Assembly (NCBI GenBank): GCA_003280095.1
Contig: QCGA01000001.1
Location: 185,664 to 249,663, forward strand
Source of the DNA: Prochlorococcus sp. AG-363-O16
GTDB lineage: Bacteria > Cyanobacteriota > Cyanobacteriia > PCC-6307 > Cyanobiaceae
Length of the DNA: 64,000 nt
Direction of reading: 5' to 3'
The notes beneath the pieces are model-generated. The model made no database searches and was not told the origin of the DNA. It was given only the letters and a program-made list of their open reading frames with translations. Position 1 is the first letter of the stretch. Each line of letters opens with the position of its first letter. Positions 20,912 through 29,701 of this stretch are shown piece by piece. The position numbers and the translations under genes are program-made.

Positions 20912-21619
20912 ATGGGGAAGCAAGCAGAAAACAGCACAAAAACAAGAAAAGAGCCACCACTGATTTTTGACAAGGTCAGTTTTACTTGGCCAAACGGGAA
21001 AAAAGCATTGATTAACTGCTCCTTTTCTATACCTGGACCTGGTTTATGGATGGTGGTTGGAAGTAATGGGAGTGGGAAGAGCACCCTTTTCCGGTTAATT
21101 AGCGGATTAATTCAGCCTCAACAAGGTCGAATCATCTGCCGTCTCAAGCCTGCACTAATGTTCCAAAACCCAGACCATCAACTTCTACTACCAAGCTGTG
21201 GAAGCGACCTTTTACTAAATCTTCCAAAACATTTGTCAGCAGAAAAAAGACAGGAAAGCATCGAAAAATCTCTAAACCAAGTTGGCTTGGATGGAATGCA
21301 ATTGAGGCCTATTCATACCTTGAGCGGCGGGCAAAAACAGCGCCTTGCACTTGCTGGTGCTCTTGCTGGTGAAGCATCACTGCTACTACTAGACGAACCC
21401 ACTGCACTACTAGATCCATCTAGCCAAGTAAATGTTCTGGAAACCCTTAAGCGACTTTGCCACTGTCCCAACAAACCCCTTACAGCGTTATGGATCACTC
21501 ATCGATTAGAGGAACTAGATCATGCTGATGGAGCAATTAAGATGGAAAATGGAAGTTTGAACACCTGGGAACCTGGTGTTCAATTAAAACAGCGTTTAAA
21601 CGCACTTGCCTGTAGGTAG
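20912..21619 (+). CDS. ABC transporter ATP-binding protein (cobalt/ECF-type)
   Basis: Walker A GSNGSGKST, LSGGQKQRLALAGAL signature, Walker B LLLLDEPT. ATG at 20912 follows the UPF0367 stop; the listed 20834 start would overlap that gene. Confidence 0.85.
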   Translation: MGKQAENSTKTRKEPPLIFDKVSFTWPNGKKALINCSFSIPGPGLWMVVGSNGSGKSTLFRLISGLIQPQQGRIICRLKPALMFQNPDHQLLLPSCGSDLLLNLPKHLSAEKRQESIEKSLNQVGLDGMQLRPIHTLSGGQKQRLALAGALAGEASLLLLDEPTALLDPSSQVNVLETLKRLCHCPNKPLTALWITHRLEELDHADGAIKMENGSLNTWEPGVQLKQRLNALACR

Positions 21620-21647
21620 TGGTGAAAGCTAGGTTCTTATGGTTCAT

Positions 21648-21719
21648 TCCTCGGTAGCTCAGCGGTAGAGCGGTCGACTGTTAATCGATTGGTCGCAGGT
21701 TCGAATCCCGCCCGGGGAG
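21648..21719 (+). tRNA. tRNA-Asn (GTT)
   Basis: 72-nt cloverleaf: acceptor TCCTCGG/CCGGGGA, D-arm GCTC..GAGC, anticodon loop CTGTTAA, T-loop TTCGAAT; no encoded CCA. Confidence 0.95.
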
Positions 21720-21726
21720 TTTCAAC

Positions 21727-21759
21727 AAAAAAACCACAGAATGAAACTGTGGTTTTTTT
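21727..21759 (+). terminator. Rho-independent terminator after tRNA-Asn
   Basis: AAAAAAACCACAGAATGAAACTGTGGTTTTTTT hairpin with T-run immediately 3' of the tRNA. Confidence 0.85.
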
Positions 21760-21864
21760 GTTTCGTATTTCTAAAAATCCACAACAGAGCATGGACCGAA
21801 TTGGAAGACTTCCTAAAGAGAAATACCAAGGGATAAAGACCTGGAAAAGGCCATATCAATGTCG

Positions 21865-21905
21865 TAGAAAGGTTTTGCAAACCTTACAGCTTCAAAACCT
21901 TTCTA
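21865..21905. repeat. 13-bp perfect inverted repeat with an alternative 7-bp hairpin upstream of rpaA
   Basis: TAGAAAGGTTTTG (21865-21877) / CAAAACCTTTCTA (21893-21905); alternative AAGGTTT-TGC-AAACCTT (21869-21885). Confidence 0.6.
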
Positions 21906-22004
21906 GAATCACTACTGCAAATACAAGCAAATCTTGAGAGAATCCATCAAAAGTTTATACATCAGCGAAAAGCTGACTAAACATTCCTCCGCGACTCCGA
22001 TCTA

Positions 22005-22808
22005 ATGAAGCCTTGCATCCTGCTGATCGAAGACGACAAGGACATGCGTGAGCTAGTTAGTGGCCACTTGGAACACGCAGGCTTTGATGTCCAAAAAGCA
22101 GAGGATGGAATCAAAGGGCAAGCCTTGGCTCTGCAATACACCCCAGATCTGATATTGCTTGACTTAATGCTCCCAAAGGTTGATGGTCTGACACTTTGTC
22201 AACGTTTACGTCGAGATGAACGGACCGGAAGTATCCCAATTTTGATGATTACAGCCTTAGGAGGAACAAAAGACAAAGTATCAGGATTTAACTCTGGGGC
22301 TGACGATTACTTGACCAAACCCTTTGATCTTGAAGAACTATTGGTCAGAGTAAAAGCCCTGCTTCGCCGCACCGACCGAGCTCCGATTGGTACTAGTAGC
22401 CATCAAGAAATCCTCAGCTATGGTCCTTTAACTCTTGTTCCAGAGCGTTTTGAGGCTATTTGGTTCGAAGGCCCTGTAAGACTTACCCATCTTGAATTTG
22501 AGCTATTACACTGCCTTCTTCAAAGACATGGTCAAACAGTAGCCCCATCATTAATCCTCAAAGAAGTATGGGGATATGAACCAGATGATGACATCGAAAC
22601 AATAAGAGTTCATGTTCGCCACTTAAGAACAAAACTTGAACCAGACCCACGCAAACCTCGTTTCATAAAAACAGTTTATGGAGCGGGATATTGCTTGGAA
22701 TTGCCCACAGGCGTACAGCTAGATGGTCTTCAAGATGTACTGGCTCAAGCAAGAAAAGAAAGAGAAAGCAAAATCACAACAGATGAACAGGAAAGGGCTA
22801 GCGCCTAA
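22005..22808 (+). CDS. rpaA: OmpR-family response regulator, RpaA-like
   Basis: 267 aa; receiver plus winged helix, with [44 protein letters not shown] segment characteristic of RpaA. Confidence 0.85.
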   Translation: MKPCILLIEDDKDMRELVSGHLEHAGFDVQKAEDGIKGQALALQYTPDLILLDLMLPKVDGLTLCQRLRRDERTGSIPILMITALGGTKDKVSGFNSGADDYLTKPFDLEELLVRVKALLRRTDRAPIGTSSHQEILSYGPLTLVPERFEAIWFEGPVRLTHLEFELLHCLLQRHGQTVAPSLILKEVWGYEPDDDIETIRVHVRHLRTKLEPDPRKPRFIKTVYGAGYCLELPTGVQLDGLQDVLAQARKERESKITTDEQERASA

Positions 22809-22809
22809 A

Positions 22810-23808
22810 TCACTCAATCATCTCTAGCAAAGCAACTTCCCAAGCCAGTCTCGGCTGCACAAACCTAAGAAGATGAGAACGTAATTTTGATAGCCTTTTT
22901 ACCTGGTTTGCATTTTGGTATTGAGACCAAAGATATACTTGCAACCAATCAATAATCCACAATTGCTGCTCTCCAGTTAACGCTTCCGTTATATCCTTGG
23001 CAAAGGATAACGCGTCAATAGGCTTGTTAGGAAGAACCCTCAGACGCAACCAAAAATCATTAGGAATACTTTCCGAAATGCGGATATGTCTCAGCAATTC
23101 CCCGGGTGATCCATCAGCCATTTCAAAAAGTTCCTGCTTGTCAGATGCCAAATCAAGAGAGTCAAAACATGAAATATCCTTTTTTAGCAAGACTTGTTTT
23201 AACGAAGAACTATCTAAACGCCCAAAAGAAATAATCTGACAGCGTGATCGAATAGTAGTTAAAAGCCTGCCTGGAAAAGCGCTAATCAGAACAATCAAAC
23301 CGTGCCCAGGTTCTTCCAGCGTCTTCAGTAAGGCATTAGATGTTGCTTCAGCCATAGATTCCGCTGATTCAATAACAACCATTCCTCGTTCAGCCTCTAG
23401 AGGCTTTCTTGCTAGGAACCTGGTAACTTCTCTAATCTGCTCAATCCGAATTTGGGGGGGAGTAGGACGACTTATCCCTTCAGCTTCAGATTGAGATTTG
23501 GTTAGCAAACGTCCTTGATGTTGGTAAGTAGGCTCAATCCAAATCAAATCAGGATGGTTCCGATCCAATAAACGTTTCTTTTCTCTCAAGTCAGATTTGC
23601 CACTAGAGAGAACTCCTTCCAAAAACAACGACGCGGCCAAACTTTTCCCAACTCCTTGTGGACCAGAAAAAAGGTAAGCAGGGGCAAGGCGACCATTAAA
23701 CAAGGCGGCTTGAAGAAATTGGACAACTTTGGAGTGACCAATAAGATCTTGAAAAAGAGAATTTGACTGATCTTTTGAATTCACTCTTTCATGCATATTT
23801 TCCTTCAA
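22810..23808 (-). CDS. holB: DNA polymerase III delta' subunit
   Basis: 332 aa; FSGPQGVGKSLAA Walker A, SNALLKTLEEPGHGLIVLIS. Confidence 0.85.
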   Translation of the reverse strand: MKENMHERVNSKDQSNSLFQDLIGHSKVVQFLQAALFNGRLAPAYLFSGPQGVGKSLAASLFLEGVLSSGKSDLREKKRLLDRNHPDLIWIEPTYQHQGRLLTKSQSEAEGISRPTPPQIRIEQIREVTRFLARKPLEAERGMVVIESAESMAEATSNALLKTLEEPGHGLIVLISAFPGRLLTTIRSRCQIISFGRLDSSSLKQVLLKKDISCFDSLDLASDKQELFEMADGSPGELLRHIRISESIPNDFWLRLRVLPNKPIDALSFAKDITEALTGEQQLWIIDWLQVYLWSQYQNANQVKRLSKLRSHLLRFVQPRLAWEVALLEMIE

Positions 23809-24440
23809 GACAATCCAAAATGAATCTGAACTTCCCTCTGAATTAATTTACTAACTACTTCAAGCTTGTTATCGGCTTGTATCTTGACCCAAGAACGCTG
23901 TTTTGCAAGTTCAGAGAATCCAACTGCAACTCTTGAAAGGAATTCGACTCCCTCAGCCTCAATACGATCATCAGTTAAAGCTCCTCTTCGTTGAATACTT
24001 TTGGCAAGAGGAAGCTCCAACCAAAGGGTTAAATCAGGTGTAAGTCCTCCTGTTGCAATTAATTCCAACTGTTCAATCAATTTGATATCTAAATTTCTTC
24101 CATAACCTTGATATGCAACTGTTGAACCACTGAAACGATCACTTAAAACCCAATCCCCCTTTGCCAAAGCAGGACGAATCTTCTGAGAAACATGTTGGGC
24201 CCGATCCGCTGCATATAACAACAATTCTGCAACTGGAGATGGAGTTACCTCACCAGGTCGATATAACAACAAATCCCTTAAAGCCACACCCAAAGCTGTT
24301 CCCCCTGGTTCTTTAGTGAGATGAACCTCTGCCTCAGGAGACATCAAACCACTTTTCGGCAGCCATCTCGCAAGGTGATCAAGTTGAGAGGATTTACCTG
24401 ATCCATCAATACCCTCAATAACAAGAAACCGTCCTTTCAT
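23805..24440 (-). CDS. tmk: thymidylate kinase
   Basis: 211 aa; FLVIEGIDGSGKSSQ, LSDRFSGSTVAYQGYGR; overlaps neighbours by 4 nt on both sides. Confidence 0.92.
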   Translation of the reverse strand: MKGRFLVIEGIDGSGKSSQLDHLARWLPKSGLMSPEAEVHLTKEPGGTALGVALRDLLLYRPGEVTPSPVAELLLYAADRAQHVSQKIRPALAKGDWVLSDRFSGSTVAYQGYGRNLDIKLIEQLELIATGGLTPDLTLWLELPLAKSIQRRGALTDDRIEAEGVEFLSRVAVGFSELAKQRSWVKIQADNKLEVVSKLIQREVQIHFGLS

Positions 24441-26767
24441 GCAGCTCTTAACAGCAAAGCGTTAACAACCACCGTGATTGAACTAATGGCCATCAACAAA
24501 GCTGCAATAGGGGGTGAAAGCAATAGACCGAAACCCGGCAGCAAGACTCCTGCTGCAATTGGCAAAGCAATCAGGTTGTAACCAAATGCCCAAAAAAGAT
24601 TTTGTCGTACTTTTGTCATCGTGCGATTCGCTAAAAGCAGTGCATCTGGCAGCCCCTCTAAACGATCACCCAACAAAACCAAGTCCGCGGAATCTTGCGC
24701 AACTTGTGTCCCAGTTCCCACTGCTACACCAAGATCAGCTGCAGCCAAAGCAGGTGCATCATTGATACCATCCCCAACCATTGCAACTGGTCCTAATTGC
24801 CTTAACCCTTCAAGTCTCTGGAGCTTTTGCTCAGGTAATAACTGCCAGGCAAGTTGGTTTTGTTCGAAGCCTAAATCTCTACCAAGACGAACAACCGATT
24901 CTCGTCTGTCACCACTCAACACAGACAGAGTCAACCCATTATTACGTAAACGTTCTAAAGCAAAAGCAGTGTCAGGACGAAGTCGATCTTCAATAGTGAT
25001 CACACCCAAAATATTCTCCGCCTGAGCAACTGCAATAACGGATTGTCCTTTAGAAGAAGCCTTATCTACAAACTCTTGAATTTCATAATTCCAATTAATT
25101 CCTTTTAACTGCAACCACTCCGGATTACCTACCCGAACAGTTCCATCTACTCCCAGAATCTCACCTTCTAAGCCTAATCCTGGATATGTACGCGCTGAAA
25201 CCGATTCCAATAAGCCCAAACCATTCCTCTGTGATTCCTGCAAAACAGCGTATGCAAGGGGATGTCTACTATTTGTTTCAAGACTGGCGGCAATTTGAAG
25301 TGTGTTTAAAGGATCATCCGTACAGACAATCTCAGAAACCAATGGTCTCCCAACTGTCAATGTTCCTGTTTTATCAAAAACTATCTGTCTTAGTGATGCA
25401 GCCTTTTCAATAACATCACCACCTCGAAACAACCAACCTCTCTGAGCAGCTTGACCAGAAGCAACTGTAATAACAGTTGGTGTAGCCAGGCCCAACGCAC
25501 AAGGACAAGCAACAACAAGAACTGCGATAGACAATTGAATTGCTAATCCCAATGGTGTTTCGGCCCCGCTCCCAAGAGATGTATGAAATCCATGAGAATG
25601 ACCATGTATCAATCCTTGCCCAGAAGCATTCAACACCTGCGGCCAGATTCGCGCACCGGCAGTCCACCAAAACAAGAAAGTCAATAAGGCCAAAGCAACA
25701 ACGCCATAGCAAAACCTTCCAGCAACACGATCAGCCAACCCCTGAATTGGCGCCTTTCTAGCTTGAGCCTCTTCTACTAAAGCAATGATCCTAGCCAGGG
25801 CAGTTTCTGCTCCCACACGCTGAACTTCCAGAATTAAAGTTCCTTCCAAATTCAAACTTCCTGAAGTCAATTCAACACCAGAGGAAGCCTCCAAAGGCAT
25901 TGGTTCACCTGTAAGACTCGAAACATCAACTACGGAATTACCTTCGATCACTACCCCATCAACCGGAATCCTGTCTCCTGCTAATAGTTGAACTCGTTCA
26001 CCAGGCCTTAATGCTCCAACCCGAACTTCACGAACAACATCATTACCTACAACCAATCTTGCCGTCTGAGGTTGCAATTCCACTAACTGCTTAAGTGCAT
26101 AACCGGTGCGGAAGCGAGCTCTTTCCTCCATAAATCGGCCAACCAACACAAAGCCAAGCAGCATTACCGGCTCATTAAAAAAGCATGGCCAGCCAACCCC
26201 AGGCCAAACCAAAGCAACCAAACTTGCTATGTAAGAACTGCTAACTCCCAAACCAACCAAAGTGTCCATATTTGGAGTCAAGAAACTTGCAGCACGGAAT
26301 CCACTTTTGAGGATTTTGAAGCCTGGTCCTAATAAAGCTGCTGTAGCCAATGCAGCATGAAAAGGTAATGCTCCTAGAAAAAGAAACGTGAACTGACCAC
26401 CTTCTGCCAAATGTCCCAATAGAGATAGCAATAACAATGTCAAAGCAACTATTAACTGTCTCCATTGATGCCACCAATGAACCACTTCCTCCTTATCTGA
26501 CGTAATTCCCTGATTCAAAGGGTTTACATCCCTTTGTTTAGCTGGGAACCCTCGAGTGTCTAAAGCATCCAGAACCAGTTGCAAGGGCTTCGAAGGATCC
26601 TTTAATTCCACCCAAGCAGTGCGTGCCACCAAATTGACACTTGCATTCGCAACGTTCTCATGTTCTAACAAAGTCCTTTCAACAGAGCTCACACAACCAC
26701 CACATTTCATGCCCTCCACATCGAGCAGAAATGATTGATTTCCGGAAATGACGTTGCTACTACTCAA
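24437..26767 (-). CDS. heavy-metal (copper-type) P-type ATPase
   Basis: 776 aa; HMA motif GMKCGGCVSSVE, CPC motif VVACPCALGLATPT, DKTGTLT, MVGDGINDAPALA. Confidence 0.92.
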   Translation of the reverse strand: MSSSNVISGNQSFLLDVEGMKCGGCVSSVERTLLEHENVANASVNLVARTAWVELKDPSKPLQLVLDALDTRGFPAKQRDVNPLNQGITSDKEEVVHWWHQWRQLIVALTLLLLSLLGHLAEGGQFTFLFLGALPFHAALATAALLGPGFKILKSGFRAASFLTPNMDTLVGLGVSSSYIASLVALVWPGVGWPCFFNEPVMLLGFVLVGRFMEERARFRTGYALKQLVELQPQTARLVVGNDVVREVRVGALRPGERVQLLAGDRIPVDGVVIEGNSVVDVSSLTGEPMPLEASSGVELTSGSLNLEGTLILEVQRVGAETALARIIALVEEAQARKAPIQGLADRVAGRFCYGVVALALLTFLFWWTAGARIWPQVLNASGQGLIHGHSHGFHTSLGSGAETPLGLAIQLSIAVLVVACPCALGLATPTVITVASGQAAQRGWLFRGGDVIEKAASLRQIVFDKTGTLTVGRPLVSEIVCTDDPLNTLQIAASLETNSRHPLAYAVLQESQRNGLGLLESVSARTYPGLGLEGEILGVDGTVRVGNPEWLQLKGINWNYEIQEFVDKASSKGQSVIAVAQAENILGVITIEDRLRPDTAFALERLRNNGLTLSVLSGDRRESVVRLGRDLGFEQNQLAWQLLPEQKLQRLEGLRQLGPVAMVGDGINDAPALAAADLGVAVGTGTQVAQDSADLVLLGDRLEGLPDALLLANRTMTKVRQNLFWAFGYNLIALPIAAGVLLPGFGLLLSPPIAALLMAISSITVVVNALLLRAA

Positions 26768-26917
26768 AGATCAACAATAACTAAAGGAAATCTAGTGAAT
26801 CCAAGTGAATAAAAGTCAGAGCTAAAATAATTTAATCCTCACAAGGTTGACCAGGAACAAGACTCTTGGAATTCCTGCAGGATTTTTTACTACCAACGTT
26901 ATCCCCTCCTAGAACTC

Positions 26918-27439
26918 GTGCCTCGTAGCCAAAACGACGATAACTTCATCGACAAGGCCTTCACTGTGATGGCTGAGATGATTGTCAAGGCGATGCCAAT
27001 TGAATCTCAAGAAAAGCAAGCGTACATCTACTACAGAGATGGATTGGCAGCTCAAAACGATGGAGATTATTCAGAGGCACTAGAAAACTACGAAGAAAGT
27101 CTAAAACTTGAACAAAATGCAATTGACCGCAGTGAAACTTTGAAAAATATGGCCATTATTTATATGAGTAATGGTGATGAAGACAGAGCTCTTGAGACCT
27201 ATCAAAAAGCATTAGAGGAGAATCCCAAACAACCCTCATGTTTAAAAAATATGGGGTTGATATATGAGAAAAGAGGACGCCTTGCTGAACAGTCTGGCCA
27301 AATAGATGAATCTGACAGATGGTTTGACCAGGCTGCTGAGGTCTGGACCAAAGCCGTCCGTCTCTATCCAGGAGGCTACTTAGATATTGAGAACTGGCTT
27401 AAAACAACTGGAAGAAGCAACGTAGATGTCTATTTCTAA
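26918..27439 (+). CDS. ycf3: photosystem I assembly protein Ycf3
   Basis: 173 aa, GTG start; [21 protein letters not shown] and TPR repeats as in Ycf3. Confidence 0.92.
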   Translation: MPRSQNDDNFIDKAFTVMAEMIVKAMPIESQEKQAYIYYRDGLAAQNDGDYSEALENYEESLKLEQNAIDRSETLKNMAIIYMSNGDEDRALETYQKALEENPKQPSCLKNMGLIYEKRGRLAEQSGQIDESDRWFDQAAEVWTKAVRLYPGGYLDIENWLKTTGRSNVDVYF

Positions 27440-27460
27440 AAAACCAAACTAAAAATATTT

Positions 27461-28855
27461 TTAATCCAATTCAGATTCAATACCCAAAGCCAATATAAGA
27501 GCCTCTGATACGGTTTCAGCCTCCATTAAATCTAAATCAACAACGAAATCATTAGCGACTAAACCACTGCCTTTAGGTATTACAACCCTTTTGAAACCCA
27601 ATCTCAAGGCCTCTTGAATTCGCTGAGACAATTGTCCTACCTGCCTTAACTGTCCTCCTAAACCCAACTCTCCTATCAATACAGTCCCAGCGGGAAGAGT
27701 TAAATCCCTAAAGCTTGAAACAACAGCAGCTGCAACACCCAAATCAGCAGCAGGCTCCTCAACTTCTAAACCTCCTGCAACAGCTAAATAACAGTCATAA
27801 CGAGACAAAGGAATTCCCATATGTTTTTCAAGTACCGCAAGAATTTGATGAAGCCTATTAGTTCCTATACCTGTTGCAGTTCGACGTGGACTGGCATAAC
27901 TAGTTGCACTTACAAGAGCTTGCATATCAACCACTAAAGAACGCGTACCTTCACAGGCAACGATGGTAGAAACGCCTGATGCATAACCACCACTCAAGAA
28001 AAGCTCGCTCGGATTCCTAACCTCCACCAAACCATGCCCTTGCATTTCAAATACACCAATCTCATATGTAGCTCCATATCTATTTTTCACTGCTCTTAAC
28101 AATCGATGACTTGCGAAACGATCTCCTTCAAACGTCAAAACAGCATCGACCAAATGTTCTAAAACCTTCGGTCCAGCCAACATTCCCTCTTTCGTTACAT
28201 GTCCAACAATTAATAATGCTATTTCCTTTGTCTTAGCCAACCGCTGTAGTGCAGCAGAACACTCGCGAACTTGTCCGACTGAGCCAGGCGCACTGGACAG
28301 GTTCTCATCATTCAAGGCCTGAATGCTATCAATAATTGCCACTGAAGGTTTTACCGCCTCCAATTCTTGAAGGACTAGTTCTAAGTTAGTTTCTGCCAAA
28401 ATTCGCAAGTCAGCATCGTAATTCTCCAGTCTTTGCCAACGCATCTGAACCTGCTGGGCTGATTCTTCTGCGCTGACATAAAGAACTGACTGGTTAATTG
28501 CCATAGCTGAAGCACTCTGCAAAAGAAGTGTGCTCTTACCAATCCCTGGGTCACCACCAACCAATACAAGGGAACCAGGGACCAGTCCTCCTCCTAGAAC
28601 CCTGTCGAATTCGGCATAACCAGTTTGATAACGCGTTATTGGCTTGTTCCCCAAAGATTTCATCGACATGGAACGACAGGAATAAGTAGAACCTGCTGGT
28701 TGACTTCTTGCTGGAGCACCTCCTCCCCGCTTATTAGAAGAAACGACTTCTTCAACTATTGAATTCCAATTTCCACAACTTGAACAACGACCAAAAAACT
28801 GTCTTGTTTGAGCTCCACAGCTCTGACAGATGTAGAGAGAAACAGAGCGAACCAC
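27461..28855 (-). CDS. radA: DNA repair protein RadA
   Basis: 464 aa; N-terminal zinc finger CQSCGAQTRQFFGRCSSCGNW, LVGGDPGIGKSTLLLQ, KNRYG motif. Confidence 0.93.
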   Translation of the reverse strand: MVRSVSLYICQSCGAQTRQFFGRCSSCGNWNSIVEEVVSSNKRGGGAPARSQPAGSTYSCRSMSMKSLGNKPITRYQTGYAEFDRVLGGGLVPGSLVLVGGDPGIGKSTLLLQSASAMAINQSVLYVSAEESAQQVQMRWQRLENYDADLRILAETNLELVLQELEAVKPSVAIIDSIQALNDENLSSAPGSVGQVRECSAALQRLAKTKEIALLIVGHVTKEGMLAGPKVLEHLVDAVLTFEGDRFASHRLLRAVKNRYGATYEIGVFEMQGHGLVEVRNPSELFLSGGYASGVSTIVACEGTRSLVVDMQALVSATSYASPRRTATGIGTNRLHQILAVLEKHMGIPLSRYDCYLAVAGGLEVEEPAADLGVAAAVVSSFRDLTLPAGTVLIGELGLGGQLRQVGQLSQRIQEALRLGFKRVVIPKGSGLVANDFVVDLDLMEAETVSEALILALGIESELD

Positions 28856-28936
28856 GTAGAAATGTTAAGAAAACTGGCGTTAAGTTAAGAGAAATGAGCT
28901 TTTGCCTTGGAGGCTCTTCTCTAGGATCAAACACAT

Positions 28937-29701
28937 GTGGACGCCAATCAAGTCATGACGGCCACCAGTCCATCCAAAGAAACTATTCTTGTAGTTGATG
29001 ACGAGGCCAGCATTCGCCGGATCCTCGAAACTCGACTATCGATGATCGGGTATCACGTGGTCACTGCTAGAGATGGCAATGAAGCACTTGATAGATTTCG
29101 CAAAAGCGAACCCGATCTAGTAGTTCTTGACGTAATGATGCCAAAGCTAGATGGCTATGGCGTATGCCAGGAGCTTCGGAAAGAATCTGATGTTCCCATA
29201 GTGATGCTTACAGCACTTGGTGATGCTGCAGACAGAATTACTGGTTTAGAACTTGGGGCTGATGATTATGTCGTCAAACCCTTCAGCCCAAAAGAACTAG
29301 AAGCTCGTATTCGGTGCGTACTTAGAAGAGTCGAAAAAGAAAATGTTGCAGGAATTCCTAATTCAGGTGTGATTCTGGTAACTAATTTACGTATTGACAC
29401 CAATAAGAGACAAGTATTCCGAGCAGATGAAAGGATCAGATTGACCGGAATGGAGTTCAGCTTGCTTGAACTTCTTGTAAGTCGGTCTGGAGAACCTTTC
29501 AGTCGAGGAGAAATTCTTAAAGAAGTATGGGGGTACACCCCTGAACGTCACGTAGACACACGTGTTGTTGACGTTCATATTTCTAGACTCAGATCAAAGC
29601 TTGAGGATGATCCAGCCAATCCCGAGCTAATCCTCACAGCCAGAGGTACTGGCTACTTATTCCAGCGCATAGTCGACTCCATTGGTTCCGAAGGACTCTG
29701 A
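28937..29701 (+). CDS. rpaB: OmpR-family response regulator, RpaB/Ycf27-like
   Basis: 254 aa; ILVVDDEASIRRILETRLSMIGYHVVTARDGNEAL, FSPKELEARIRCVLRR; start could be ATG at 28955. Confidence 0.87.
   Translation: MDANQVMTATSPSKETILVVDDEASIRRILETRLSMIGYHVVTARDGNEALDRFRKSEPDLVVLDVMMPKLDGYGVCQELRKESDVPIVMLTALGDAADRITGLELGADDYVVKPFSPKELEARIRCVLRRVEKENVAGIPNSGVILVTNLRIDTNKRQVFRADERIRLTGMEFSLLELLVSRSGEPFSRGEILKEVWGYTPERHVDTRVVDVHISRLRSKLEDDPANPELILTARGTGYLFQRIVDSIGSEGL

Noticed and set aside
21689-21937. 82-aa ORF starting within tRNA-Asn
   Set aside because: Begins inside the tRNA and runs through the terminator hairpin; not a plausible gene.
24621-25025. 134-aa plus-strand ORF inside the P-type ATPase gene, and other long antisense ORFs (e.g. 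5489-5827, 35203-35532 extension, 36520-36885, 53125-53487)
   Set aside because: They lie antisense to well-supported conserved genes, have no recognisable family and biased compositions typical of shadow ORFs.
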